Shown: in pieces, positions 56,156 through 64,000 of the stretch
Numbering within the stretch: the stretch's first letter is position 1
How the letters are laid out: every line of letters starts with the position of its first letter
Assembly: GCA_002720855.1 (NCBI GenBank)
Contig: PBIN01000005.1
Location: forward strand, 1 to 64,000
Direction: 5' to 3'
DNA from: Rhodospirillaceae bacterium
Lineage (GTDB): Bacteria > Pseudomonadota > Alphaproteobacteria > MPNO01 > UBA2964
DNA: 64,000 bases
The notes under the pieces: model-generated
The model's input: only the letters and a program-made list of their open reading frames with translations
Told to the model about the DNA's origin: nothing
Database searches by the model: none
Made by a program: the position numbers and the translations under genes

Positions 56156-56716
56156 ATGTCGGATGATCAATCTGGTTTCAAAGAGCTATTTTATTTTGCG
56201 ACGTTCGCAGTTGCTTTTGCGATCACTTATATCTACGAGACGGCGCTTATCTTTAATGTGTGGGCTTTAGCATGGCTTGTGGTGAGCTTTTTTAAGGAAA
56301 TCAATATTCCGTTGCCCAATAAATCGAGATCTTCTTCTCTTGTAGTTTTGACAATTATTGTTGCCGAATTTTCTTGGTTTTATTTAGAATTTTCGAGCGC
56401 GCAATATATACACAATATCGGCGTTTTGGGCCTTGTTGGGATGCTGACCATTATCGTCATGTATGTCCTTGTCAGGTTCTTGAAATTTGAATCGCATCGA
56501 GGGCCTCTATCGGTGGATTCAGATCAGGATACCGTTGCATGGGGCGTGATGGCTGTTTTCATTTTTGCCTTTAGTGTTGAAGAGGTCGCAGGTGCCATTC
56601 AAAACAGTCAGCCATTCAATTTTTCTGATTCCATTTCGATTTGCGCTTTACACGCATGCATCCTAATGGTTGTCGGAAATCTTTCTATGCTAGTGTATCT
56701 GACGCCTGAGCGGTAA
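56156..56716 (+). CDS. AT-rich polytopic membrane protein of unknown function
   Basis: The 186-residue protein has about five hydrophobic helices and no motif I recognise. Its codons are markedly AT-rich (many TTT, ATT, TTG and AAT) compared with the GST and TauD genes on either side, suggesting recent acquisition. It begins 51 bases after the first GST gene. Confidence 0.6.
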   Translation: MSDDQSGFKELFYFATFAVAFAITYIYETALIFNVWALAWLVVSFFKEINIPLPNKSRSSSLVVLTIIVAEFSWFYLEFSSAQYIHNIGVLGLVGMLTIIVMYVLVRFLKFESHRGPLSVDSDQDTVAWGVMAVFIFAFSVEEVAGAIQNSQPFNFSDSISICALHACILMVVGNLSMLVYLTPER

Positions 56717-56901
56717 TTTCCAGCCCGCCCTCTTGGCATTACTCGTGACGATAGCATTCTTGATTGTGGCTGGTAGCGCCGCCCGCAATTCGCGGGGTTG
56801 GAGATGGTTGACCAAAGGTCGGAGCTTCCCAATCTGTTCCTGCGATAAAAATGTGGTAATCTCAGCTTGATACATAGCGAGCCAACCGTCTTGAGGTTCT
56901 C

Positions 56902-57768
56902 ATGGCAACAATAATGGACAGCATGACCGTAAAGCCGCTCTCGGACGCGCTTGGCGTTGAGGTGTCGGGTGTGAATGCCGCAGACCTCGGCGAAGCGACC
57001 TTCAAAGAATTACGCGAAATATTTCACGAGAATCTGGTCGTCGTTGTGAAGGATCAGGATTTGTCACCGGCTGAGCAAACAGAATTTGCCCAACGGTTTG
57101 GCGAAATCCAATATCACATTTCGCCGGAATATTTGATGGATGGTCAGCCCGAGGTGATGATCCTGTCCAATGAAAAGGAAGACGGGAAGTTTATTGGCCT
57201 CCCCGATGGCGGTAGCGAATGGCATTCCGACCATTCCTATGTCGATCAGCCGACGGGCTACACCATGTTGCACGCGATCAAGGTTCCTAAAGACGGTGGC
57301 GACACTGAATGGACCAATATGGTTAAAGCCTATGAGACACTGTCCGACGAGATGAAAGAACGGCTTGAAGGTGTCATAGGCATACACAGCTTCAACCGAC
57401 TGAAAAACCAACGGCTGACGGTGCCGGTACGCCATATGAACGATCCTGACTATTACAAGCGCTCGCCACCGGATGCGTTCCATCCGATTGCGCGCACCCA
57501 CCCTCATACCGGCAAGAAAGCGCTTTATATTTCGCCGCGCTTTACCATCGGCATCAAGGATATGGATGATACAGAGGCGCAGCCGCTTCTCGACAAATTG
57601 TTTGCCCATATTAAAAACCGTGATTTCATCTATCGTCATCGCTGGACAGAGGGTGATTTGTTGATGTGGGACAACCGGACGACTCTCCATCTCGCATTGC
57701 TTGGTGTACCGGAAGGCCAGGCGCGGCGGATGCACCGCACGACAGTTTTGGGGGAAATCCCTTTTTAG
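56902..57768 (+). CDS. TauD/TfdA family Fe(II)/2-oxoglutarate dioxygenase
   Basis: The 288-residue enzyme has the iron triad His108 and Asp110 (EWHSDHSYVD) and His263 (DNRTTLHLAL), and the 2-oxoglutarate Arg279 (MHRTT). The family hydroxylates sulfonates, aryloxyacids, carnitine precursors and others, and sequence alone does not give the substrate. It converges on two MFS transporter genes and lies within the GST cluster, so uptake and oxidation of a shared compound is possible. Confidence 0.91.
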   Translation: MATIMDSMTVKPLSDALGVEVSGVNAADLGEATFKELREIFHENLVVVVKDQDLSPAEQTEFAQRFGEIQYHISPEYLMDGQPEVMILSNEKEDGKFIGLPDGGSEWHSDHSYVDQPTGYTMLHAIKVPKDGGDTEWTNMVKAYETLSDEMKERLEGVIGIHSFNRLKNQRLTVPVRHMNDPDYYKRSPPDAFHPIARTHPHTGKKALYISPRFTIGIKDMDDTEAQPLLDKLFAHIKNRDFIYRHRWTEGDLLMWDNRTTLHLALLGVPEGQARRMHRTTVLGEIPF

Positions 57769-57780
57769 GCTGAATTAGGC

Positions 57781-59115
57781 CTAATCGCCGGTTTCCTGTT
57801 CTCTAATGCTCGGCGAGAAATAGACCCAGATCGCCAACAATCCGAGAGCGAGCACGCCCACGATACCCACTATGTAAAACGCGTTGGCCAGCCCGCCGAC
57901 AGACTCCATTTGCGACAAAGCCCCCATGCCAGGTGGCACGAGGACGCCCCCAAAACGGTTGAATGATATGCGCAGGGCCGTGACACGTCCCTGTAAATGC
58001 GGGGCGACATTTCGCGCCAGGATAACCATCATGAGCGGCAGGTTTAAACCTTGTGCAAAGCCGCGAACGCAAATACCGCCGAGGAGTGCAAGGAACAGCA
58101 AGGTTCCGAAGTTTGTTCCGAAAATCGGTGTTATGGCGATTGCCGCGACGGATATAGCCACCATGAGAATAAGCAGCCAATGGGCAGCATATTTTTTCAT
58201 CAGTGGCCCAGTGCAAAGGGCGGCTATTGCAGAAGCCCCGTTTGCGGAACCAATAAGCCATCCAATTGTGCTGCCGTCGATACCGACCTGTTTATCGAGC
58301 CACACAACATAAAACGACGTTTGGACGCCGGAACCGGTTTGGCGCATCACCGTTGCCATAATCACCATGGCCACAGCCGGTATGAGGAGCAGACGGAGCG
58401 TTTCCCCATAGCTCGATTGTTTTTTCGGTGTCGCCTGTTCCTTGAGAATTTCTTCGGATTGTTTTAGTTCTTCACTGGCCTTCCGAGTGGCTTCCCTTGT
58501 GTCCGGCAGAAACGACGCTGCGATCATGCCACCGCAAATCCAAATGGCGAGAAATATGAACCCGCCCCAAGGACCCCAAATATCCCACGCATAACCAATT
58601 GATGGTGGTCCGAAAAAACCGCCGAGCCGGGCGGTGAAGGTCATACGGCCAGCATAAACCGGTTGCCCTCTCATTAATTGCCCGACGAGGGTTTGGCTTC
58701 CTATCCAAGCCGTTGCCTCTGCCCAGCCGGAAATCATCTGCACGAGAATGATGGCGAGGATTAAATTCAGCCCTGGGTTTTTGAGACCCGCTCCCATTTC
58801 GATGCCGAAGTATGGTGCAATTGCGGGATAGGCGATCGCCGACAATATACCGGCAAATCCAAAGCCAATTATGACCCGTTTGGTGCCAAAATTATCCATC
58901 ATCGATCCCGCATAGACCGACATGGAAATGGTCAGGAATTGCCGCGACGCGAGTATAATTCCGACCAACAGCCCCAGATTTTCATCAATGAGAGAAACCA
59001 CCAAAAGGGCGACAATGGTTGTCCCCATTGACTGTACATTGCCGTTGAAAAATGCCGTGCCGTATACCGCGGCCTGCATTTTGGTCGAATATTTTTGCGT
59101 GGCGTCTGTGCTCAT
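57781..59115 (-). CDS. MFS transporter (first paralog)
   Basis: The 444-residue protein has 12 predicted membrane helices, with a long charged central loop (about 210-240, rich in Glu and Lys) between helices 6 and 7. Landmarks shared with the next gene are YGTAFFNGNV at the N-terminus, GSMMDNFGTKRV in loop 2-3, WIGSQTLVGQLMRG, and VMRQTGSGVQTSFYVVWL. Substrate unknown. Twenty-two bases separate it from the second MFS gene. Confidence 0.9.
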   Translation of the reverse strand: MSTDATQKYSTKMQAAVYGTAFFNGNVQSMGTTIVALLVVSLIDENLGLLVGIILASRQFLTISMSVYAGSMMDNFGTKRVIIGFGFAGILSAIAYPAIAPYFGIEMGAGLKNPGLNLILAIILVQMISGWAEATAWIGSQTLVGQLMRGQPVYAGRMTFTARLGGFFGPPSIGYAWDIWGPWGGFIFLAIWICGGMIAASFLPDTREATRKASEELKQSEEILKEQATPKKQSSYGETLRLLLIPAVAMVIMATVMRQTGSGVQTSFYVVWLDKQVGIDGSTIGWLIGSANGASAIAALCTGPLMKKYAAHWLLILMVAISVAAIAITPIFGTNFGTLLFLALLGGICVRGFAQGLNLPLMMVILARNVAPHLQGRVTALRISFNRFGGVLVPPGMGALSQMESVGGLANAFYIVGIVGVLALGLLAIWVYFSPSIREQETGD

Positions 59116-59137
59116 TAACTCCGGCCGATGGAACCGA

Positions 59138-60385
59138 TCACGATTTGAAAGCGTTGGATCGTACCATCCAGAGCACTGTTAGCGCCAATCCGGTTAAGCC
59201 AATAACGCCGACAATGTAAAAACTTTCTTCAGGTCCCAGCAATTCCCACATGGCACCCATAAAAAGCGGGATTAAACCCGAGGCTATCCGATTGGTTGTT
59301 ATCCGAAGAGCAACGACTTTCCCCCTTTCGCCGGCCGATACGGCCTGCATGCCGATCGACATCATAAGCGGCATGTTCCAGCCCTGGGTCAGCCCGCGCA
59401 GGCAGATGACACCGAACAGAATGAAATAGATCTTCCCTACAACTGGCAGTGAAACAAAATCGTTTCCGAATAGGGGCGTGCCCGCCATGATGACAACCGA
59501 AAGCCCAATCGTAATGACAAGAAGCCAGGGCGGGCTTATCCAGCGTGTGACCCACCCGATGGTCAGTGATGAAGAGGCGGCAACGACATGGCTGCATCCC
59601 AGCATAAAACCGATTTCGGCCGCGGTAATACCAATCTGGTTCAACCAAACCGGATAAAACGACAGCTGAATTCCCGAACCGGTTTGTCGGACCAGCGTAA
59701 CAACGGCAATGAGCAGAACCGCGGGTATCGCCAGCATTCTAAAAGTGGCAGCGTAGTCACTCCAGCGCGGCAGCACAGTCCAAAGGCTGGTTTTTTCACT
59801 TTGGGTGGCAGGTTCTTCAGGCTCGGCTTCCGGGACGAACCAACCCGCCAACCAACCGCACGCAACCCACAAAGCCATAAAATAAAATCCCGCTTCCGGG
59901 CCATACTGATGCCAGGCAATACCAGCCAGCCAGGGACCCAAAAATCCTCCCACCCTCAGCGAGAAACTCAAACGCCCAGTGTATACAGTATGGCCTTTCA
60001 TCAGTTTTCCGACGAGCGTCTGACTGCCGACCCAGCCAAGAGATTCCGCGAGACCGCTGAGCATTTGCAAAGCGATCATCATCGATAGAAGCGGAAACGA
60101 TGGAAATGCGGCCATTGAGGCAATGCCAATCGCGCCGAAGATCAGCATAATGCGCCGCGGGCCAAACCGATCCATCAACGCCCCGCCATGTATAGACAAA
60201 AGAACAGGCAGGCATTGTCGCGACGCAACGACCAAACCAACCAAAAACCCCTTGTCTTGACCAAATACGATAACGGCCCACAACGGCATGAGGATGCCGG
60301 TCAAAAGATAGACATTGCCGTTGAAAAACCCTGTGGCATAGATCGGCAATTGCAGCCGCCAGGGATAGGTTTCTGGGGTAGTCAT
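59138..60385 (-). CDS. MFS transporter (second paralog)
   Basis: From ATG 60385 the protein has 415 residues and 12 helices. It is a clear paralog of the preceding MFS: IYATGFFNGNVY, GALMDRFGPRRI, WVGSQTLVGKLMKG, LVRQTGSGIQLSFYPVWL. The start overlaps the stop of the broken third copy by four bases (ATGA), so this frame was built as an operon. A longer reading from 60466 is out of keeping with the family. Confidence 0.9.
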   Translation of the reverse strand: MTTPETYPWRLQLPIYATGFFNGNVYLLTGILMPLWAVIVFGQDKGFLVGLVVASRQCLPVLLSIHGGALMDRFGPRRIMLIFGAIGIASMAAFPSFPLLSMMIALQMLSGLAESLGWVGSQTLVGKLMKGHTVYTGRLSFSLRVGGFLGPWLAGIAWHQYGPEAGFYFMALWVACGWLAGWFVPEAEPEEPATQSEKTSLWTVLPRWSDYAATFRMLAIPAVLLIAVVTLVRQTGSGIQLSFYPVWLNQIGITAAEIGFMLGCSHVVAASSSLTIGWVTRWISPPWLLVITIGLSVVIMAGTPLFGNDFVSLPVVGKIYFILFGVICLRGLTQGWNMPLMMSIGMQAVSAGERGKVVALRITTNRIASGLIPLFMGAMWELLGPEESFYIVGVIGLTGLALTVLWMVRSNAFKS

Positions 60386-61644
60386 TTGGCGTCTTCGCGG
60401 AAGGCGGGAGATTTGTTGAGCCAATAGATGATGGCAATCGAAGTAAAAGCCGCAATCGTAATACACACCATCTCTGAATGTTGGTCGCCCAAACCTAGTA
60501 ATACGCTTGCTTTAAACCCGTAAACTGCTCCAACGAATAGATTGACAAACAGATATTGGATGGCGAACGCCCGCCCCATTTGACTTTCATCCACAATTCG
60601 AGAAATCAAAGAAAGAATGACGACGACAACTAGGTATGGAAACAATCCTACCACAGCGTTGCCAATTAGAAATTCAATCCATCCTTCGGAAAGAGAATAC
60701 CGAATTGCTACCATTGATAAAATAAGCGCTAAACAAATGTAACCGGTCTGTTTCGGAGAAAAATTGAATTTCCATACGCAAATTAATAATAAACCGATGC
60801 AGGCGACCCCCCGACCCTGAGAACCCAATGAGAAATGAATTCAACAGTGGAGAATCAACAAACGAATTCATAAAATCGCTCGGAAACAAATTTATCCGTG
60901 ACGCGATGTCAGTGGCTATCGACTTGAGCGTCAAAATCGTAATGACGAAGACAAGGGGACCCAATGCCAGTAATTTTATGGCGTCCAAATGTTCGCTGAA
61001 CGTCGGCAAAAAATTCCACCATTTTTCTAATCTTTTGGGCTTCGTTTCTAAGGAATCAGTTGGCTTACCCAGCAGAATTTTTTGTGCGGAAACTATCAAT
61101 CCGAGCGCTGAAATCAAAACGCAAGCTGATACGCGAATATCGCTATTACCAAATACGAGCGAACTATGAGCGATTTTTAGGAACAAAATATTACCAAGCA
61201 ATAACGCGATGAAACAACGCGCGAAATAGTAGGTATTTCCGGCGAGTATGCGGGCAATGAGGTAATACAACGACAACGTGATTCCAACTATTGCAACTGC
61301 GTAAAGACCCGAAAGTGTTGCGATCAGCCAAAAATCATCGGCTACAACAATAGCAGGTGCAGTCACAATCGAAACGAGTGAAAGACAGTTTAAAATTTTG
61401 CGCGCATCGGTTCGGTCCAGGCAAACGCCAATTTGTATTACAAAAAAGAGCGGTATCCAGGCCGTCGCAATTATTAGTCCAACAGATTCAATGGGAGAAA
61501 AAAATCCTGCTTAATTCTTAAAACAGAAAACATAAAATTCGGAAACACTGAGAGCCCGCCCGCAAAAAATGCACAGGCGTAGATCGGCAATTGCAGCCGC
61601 CAGGAATAGGTTTCTGGCACGGATTGTTTGTCGGTTTCTGACAT
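60382..61644 (-). pseudogene. Third MFS paralog, broken by two frameshifts
   Basis: From ATG 61644 the frame encodes an MFS N-terminus almost like the second paralog (PETYSWRLQLPIYACAFFAGG) and fails near an A7 run (61498-61504). The middle, about 225 codons to around 60815, continues in another frame with helices matching the paralogs (LIIATAWIPLFFVIQIGVCLDR). The last 148 codons (GSQGRGVACIGLLLICVW to the end) return to the first frame near a C6 run (60807-60812). The whole span is a multiple of three. It is AT-rich and divergent. Confidence 0.75.
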
Positions 61645-61777
61645 CAGCCAAAGAAGTAATGGCGCCGGAGCGCGAAGCTGTCAGCATGATCCTGAGCAGC
61701 CGGACTCGCAAGTGGGGCTGGACGATTTCCGCTCATAGGCTTATGTCGGACGGACGTACCAGCAAGGGCGGGGGGAA

Positions 61778-62413
61778 ATGATCACATTATATAGCAAGGC
61801 GACATCGAATGGCCGCAAGGCATCGATCATGCTCGAGGAAACTGGGTTGGAATACACGGTTCGGCCGATGGCGCTGGAGAAAAAAGAACAAAAGGAAGAC
61901 TGGTATCTCGCGATCAATCCAAACGGGCGTGTGCCGTGTATTGTCGATGATGACGGGGCGGGTGGCGATGAGGTTTCTGTTTTTGAGTCAGGGGCGATCC
62001 TGCAATATCTCGCAGAAAAGTCTGGCAAATTTCTGCCCAAGGAAGGCGCTGCAAGGATAGAGACCCTCAACTGGCTCTATTTTGCTGCCGGACATATCAC
62101 GCATACGGGATTGTGCGTTCATTGGCAGGTACGGAACAGGGACGCAGGAGAGGAACACGCACATCTGGATATGTGGCAGGAGGAAAACAATCGGGTCTAC
62201 GGTGTCCTCAATCGCGGGCTTGAAGGGCGAGGCTATCTCGCTGGCGACATTTCCATCGCCGACTTTGCCGCTTACCCGTGGATTTACAGATACGATATGC
62301 AGGAGATTGAATTGGATCGCTACCCGAATGTGAGAGATTGGCTGGCAAGGGTAGGGGAAAGACCCGCTGTGCAGCGCGGGCTCCAAATCCCGCCGCGGGA
62401 TGATGGGTTTTAA
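61778..62413 (+). CDS. Glutathione S-transferase family protein (second of four)
   Basis: The 211-residue protein has TSNG near residue 10, VPCIVDDDGAGGDEVSVFESGAI in the thioredoxin-like domain, and YLAGDISIADFAAYPW in the helical domain. The C-terminal loop HITHTGLCVHWQVRNRDAG differs from the MFQMGG type of copies one and four, so substrate preference probably differs. GGGGG precedes the ATG. Twelve bases separate it from the next GST. Confidence 0.91.
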   Translation: MITLYSKATSNGRKASIMLEETGLEYTVRPMALEKKEQKEDWYLAINPNGRVPCIVDDDGAGGDEVSVFESGAILQYLAEKSGKFLPKEGAARIETLNWLYFAAGHITHTGLCVHWQVRNRDAGEEHAHLDMWQEENNRVYGVLNRGLEGRGYLAGDISIADFAAYPWIYRYDMQEIELDRYPNVRDWLARVGERPAVQRGLQIPPRDDGF

Positions 62414-62425
62414 TCGGGCCTGGCA

Positions 62426-63058
62426 ATGATTGATCTATATACAACCAGCACGCCAAACGGACGAAAAGTCTCGATCCTGCTTGAGGAATGCGGTTTCGAG
62501 TACACGACTCATGTCATCAACATTCGCGACGGCGATCAACACGACCCCGCCTACAGAGCAATCAACCCGAATGAGAAAATTCCGGCCATTATCGATCAGG
62601 ATGGTCCCGGCGGAAAACCGATACGTGTCTTCGAGACCGCCGCTATCATGCAATATCTTGCGGGTAAGTCGGGCCGTTTTATGGGCAACGATGAGATAAC
62701 CAGAACAGAATGCCAGCAGTGGCTGTCGCTTGTAACAACCGGATTGGCGCCAACATTTGTCCAGGTGTTTTACTGGACAGAGTTCGCCCCCAACGCGACG
62801 ACGGAAGAAGTAACCGCCTTTGGAAAGCAGCGATACCGCAATGAAATGCAGCGTCTCATCGGTGTGCTCGATTTTCGCCTTCGCGAATATGAGTATCTCG
62901 CAAAGACCTACACGATTGCCGATATGGCGGCATACCCATGGATCGACAGGCATGAGTTTTTTGAGTTCTCACTCGATGATTTCGTTGGCGTCCGCAACTG
63001 GTATAATCGTCTATCGAAACGTGCCGCGATCCAACGTGGTATAAAGGTACCAAGCTAA
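62426..63058 (+). CDS. Glutathione S-transferase family protein (third of four)
   Basis: The 210-residue protein has TPNG (9-12), IPAIIDQDGPGGKPIRVFETAAI in which FETA replaces the usual FESG, and KTYTIADMAAYPW. The FETA change removes the Ser/Gly pair that normally holds the glutathione gamma-glutamyl group, so binding may be altered. It is in tandem with copies two and four at intervals of 12-34 bases. Confidence 0.91.
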   Translation: MIDLYTTSTPNGRKVSILLEECGFEYTTHVINIRDGDQHDPAYRAINPNEKIPAIIDQDGPGGKPIRVFETAAIMQYLAGKSGRFMGNDEITRTECQQWLSLVTTGLAPTFVQVFYWTEFAPNATTEEVTAFGKQRYRNEMQRLIGVLDFRLREYEYLAKTYTIADMAAYPWIDRHEFFEFSLDDFVGVRNWYNRLSKRAAIQRGIKVPS

Positions 63059-63092
63059 ACCGGCACACGAAGTGCCAGAACAAGGAAACAGA

Positions 63093-63719
63093 ATGTACGA
63101 TATCTATAACTGGCCCACTTCAAATGGCCGCAAAATCAACATCGCGGTCGAGGAACTGGAAGTCGAATATAAAATTCATCCCATCGCCATCGGCAAAGAC
63201 GATCAGTTCACGCCAGAATTTACCGCCCTTAATCCCAATCAGAAAATTCCGGCTGTGATCGATCAGGACGGACCGGACGGGAAGCCGTATGTCATGTTCG
63301 AGTCGGGCGCGATCCTGATGTATATGGCGGAGAAGCACGGCAAGTTGCTGCCCACTGATATGGCAAAGCGATATGAAGTCATTCAATGGCTGATGTTTCA
63401 GATGGGTGGGGTCGGGCCGATGTTTGGACAAACGCATCATTTTCGCCGGGCCGCGCCGGAAAAGGTGCCCTACGGCATCGAACGCTACACCAAAGAATGC
63501 CGCAGGCTATGGGGCGTTATGGATGGGCGGTTGGCTGACAATGAATGGTTGGCAGCGGGAGAGTTTTCAATCGCCGATATCGCGGTTTTCCCTTGGACCC
63601 TGCGTTATGAATGGCAAGGCGTTTCACTGGATGAATTTCCAAATGTAAAACGCTGGTATGAAGCCATTGATGCTCGGCCCGGTGTGCAACGCGGGCTGGC
63701 GGCGCAGGTGCCCGGCTAA
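63093..63719 (+). CDS. Glutathione S-transferase family protein (fourth of four)
   Basis: From ATG 63093, with AAGGA six bases upstream, the protein has 208 residues; GTG 63072 is a less likely start. It has TSNG, IPAVIDQDGPDGKPYVMFESGAI, QWLMFQMGGVGPMFGQTHHF and GEFSIADIAVFPW. The long stretch MFQMGGVGPMFGQ is identical to the first GST gene 8 kb away, suggesting these two are the closest pair. Confidence 0.92.
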   Translation: MYDIYNWPTSNGRKINIAVEELEVEYKIHPIAIGKDDQFTPEFTALNPNQKIPAVIDQDGPDGKPYVMFESGAILMYMAEKHGKLLPTDMAKRYEVIQWLMFQMGGVGPMFGQTHHFRRAAPEKVPYGIERYTKECRRLWGVMDGRLADNEWLAAGEFSIADIAVFPWTLRYEWQGVSLDEFPNVKRWYEAIDARPGVQRGLAAQVPG

Positions 63720-63728
63720 ACTGGATGA

Positions 63729-63751
63729 GCCGCCCTATAACGGCGGGCGGC
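63729..63751. terminator. GC-rich hairpin between convergent genes
   Basis: GCCGCCC (63729-63735) and GGGCGGC (63745-63751) form a 7-bp stem with a 9-base loop just after the fourth GST stop. No T tract follows directly, so termination is plausible but unproven. Confidence 0.35.
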
Positions 63752-63767
63752 ATCGCCCGAAAATAAA

Positions 63768-63992
63768 TTAGTGGTGGGTTGGTGTGGCCTGAACGTCGTT
63801 AGCAGCGGCGCGCGGGCGGCCGCGTTTGCGAAGTGGCTTCGCTGTACCCTGCATATCCATTAGTTCGCCACGGCAGTTTTCGAGATATTTCATTTCGCGT
63901 GCGTCTTCGCGATCCAAAACCTGAAGTGTACTGATTTTGATCTCCACAAGATCGATCAGGTTTTCAATGGATTGCTTGGAAAGTGACATCAT
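63768..63992 (-). CDS. Small protein with AT-hook-like C-terminal motif
   Basis: The 74-residue protein has a helical N-terminus (SKQSIENLIDLVEIKISTLQ) and a basic KRGRPR segment at 56-61, the core of an AT-hook that lies in the minor groove of AT-rich DNA. The start could be either of two adjacent ATGs at 63992 and 63989; GGAGAAG lies upstream at the very window edge, favouring the second. Function is unknown; a DNA-associated role is inference from the motif alone. Confidence 0.68.
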   Translation of the reverse strand: MMSLSKQSIENLIDLVEIKISTLQVLDREDAREMKYLENCRGELMDMQGTAKPLRKRGRPRAAANDVQATPTHH

Positions 63993-64000
63993 GCTTCTCC

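Noticed and set aside
56690-56875. 61-codon reverse ORF between the unknown membrane protein and the TauD gene
   Set aside because: Overlaps the end of the forward gene, lacks a ribosome binding site, and no family is recognisable; plausible but unsupported.

Overview
The window is a 64 kb stretch of an alphaproteobacterial chromosome, most likely from a Rhodospirillales-like, moderate-GC and possibly marine lineage. This is inferred from gene content and order; no rRNA or tRNA gene is present to settle it. Diagnostic content includes DivK-PleD of the CtrA cell-cycle network, HdaA with an N-terminal clamp-binding motif, an EipB (DUF1849) envelope protein, a tiny aa3-type cytochrome oxidase subunit IV, and the orders fabD-fabG-acpP-fabF-mltG...yicC-gmk, rsmA-pdxA-surA-lptD-lptG-lptF and plsY-dprA-topA-rnr. 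TGA is an ordinary stop codon here.

Layout. 1-19 kb: rpsF (cut by the window edge) diverges from the fatty-acid operon and mltG. A damaged mscS gene and an SDR gene sit between mltG and yicC-gmk. A long reverse-strand operon follows (rsmA, pdxA, surA, lptD, lptG, lptF) for ribosome maturation, pyridoxal phosphate and LPS export, with a DPM1-like glycosyltransferase and a large polytopic membrane protein upstream of it. 19-33 kb: pepA-holC-ndk, a 42-residue oxidase subunit, purM-purN (with a start-site anomaly), a DUF2066 protein, a CDP-alcohol phosphatidyltransferase, an AI-2E family permease, hdaA, rnd, aspS, a SPOR-like lipoprotein, a diguanylate cyclase, an EipB protein and a ROK kinase. 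33-45 kb: divK-pleD, rpmG, an S41 lipoprotein protease, rnr, topA, dprA, plsY. 45-51 kb: an SprA-related metalloprotease, then a reverse-strand metabolic group (PhyH oxygenase, 2-hydroxyacid dehydrogenase, AEC permease, flavin reductase) and a membrane-anchored protein with two repeated beta domains. 51-55 kb: ruvX diverging from gatC-gatA-(small membrane protein)-gatB.

55-64 kb is an accessory region: four related glutathione S-transferase genes, one TauD/TfdA dioxygenase, two intact MFS transporters and a third MFS copy broken by two opposite frameshifts. An unknown membrane protein and the broken MFS copy are visibly AT-richer than their neighbours. The right edge carries a small protein with an AT-hook-like tail.

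No CRISPR array, IS element, integrase, prophage, rRNA or tRNA was found. No gap between genes exceeds 300 bases; the largest (433-686, 31757-32008, 44464-44720) are promoter-type regions between divergent genes. I found no clearly new multigene system. The best leads are the interrupted mscS, the purM start problem, the shifted-then-restored MFS pseudogene, and the GST/MFS/dioxygenase cluster.
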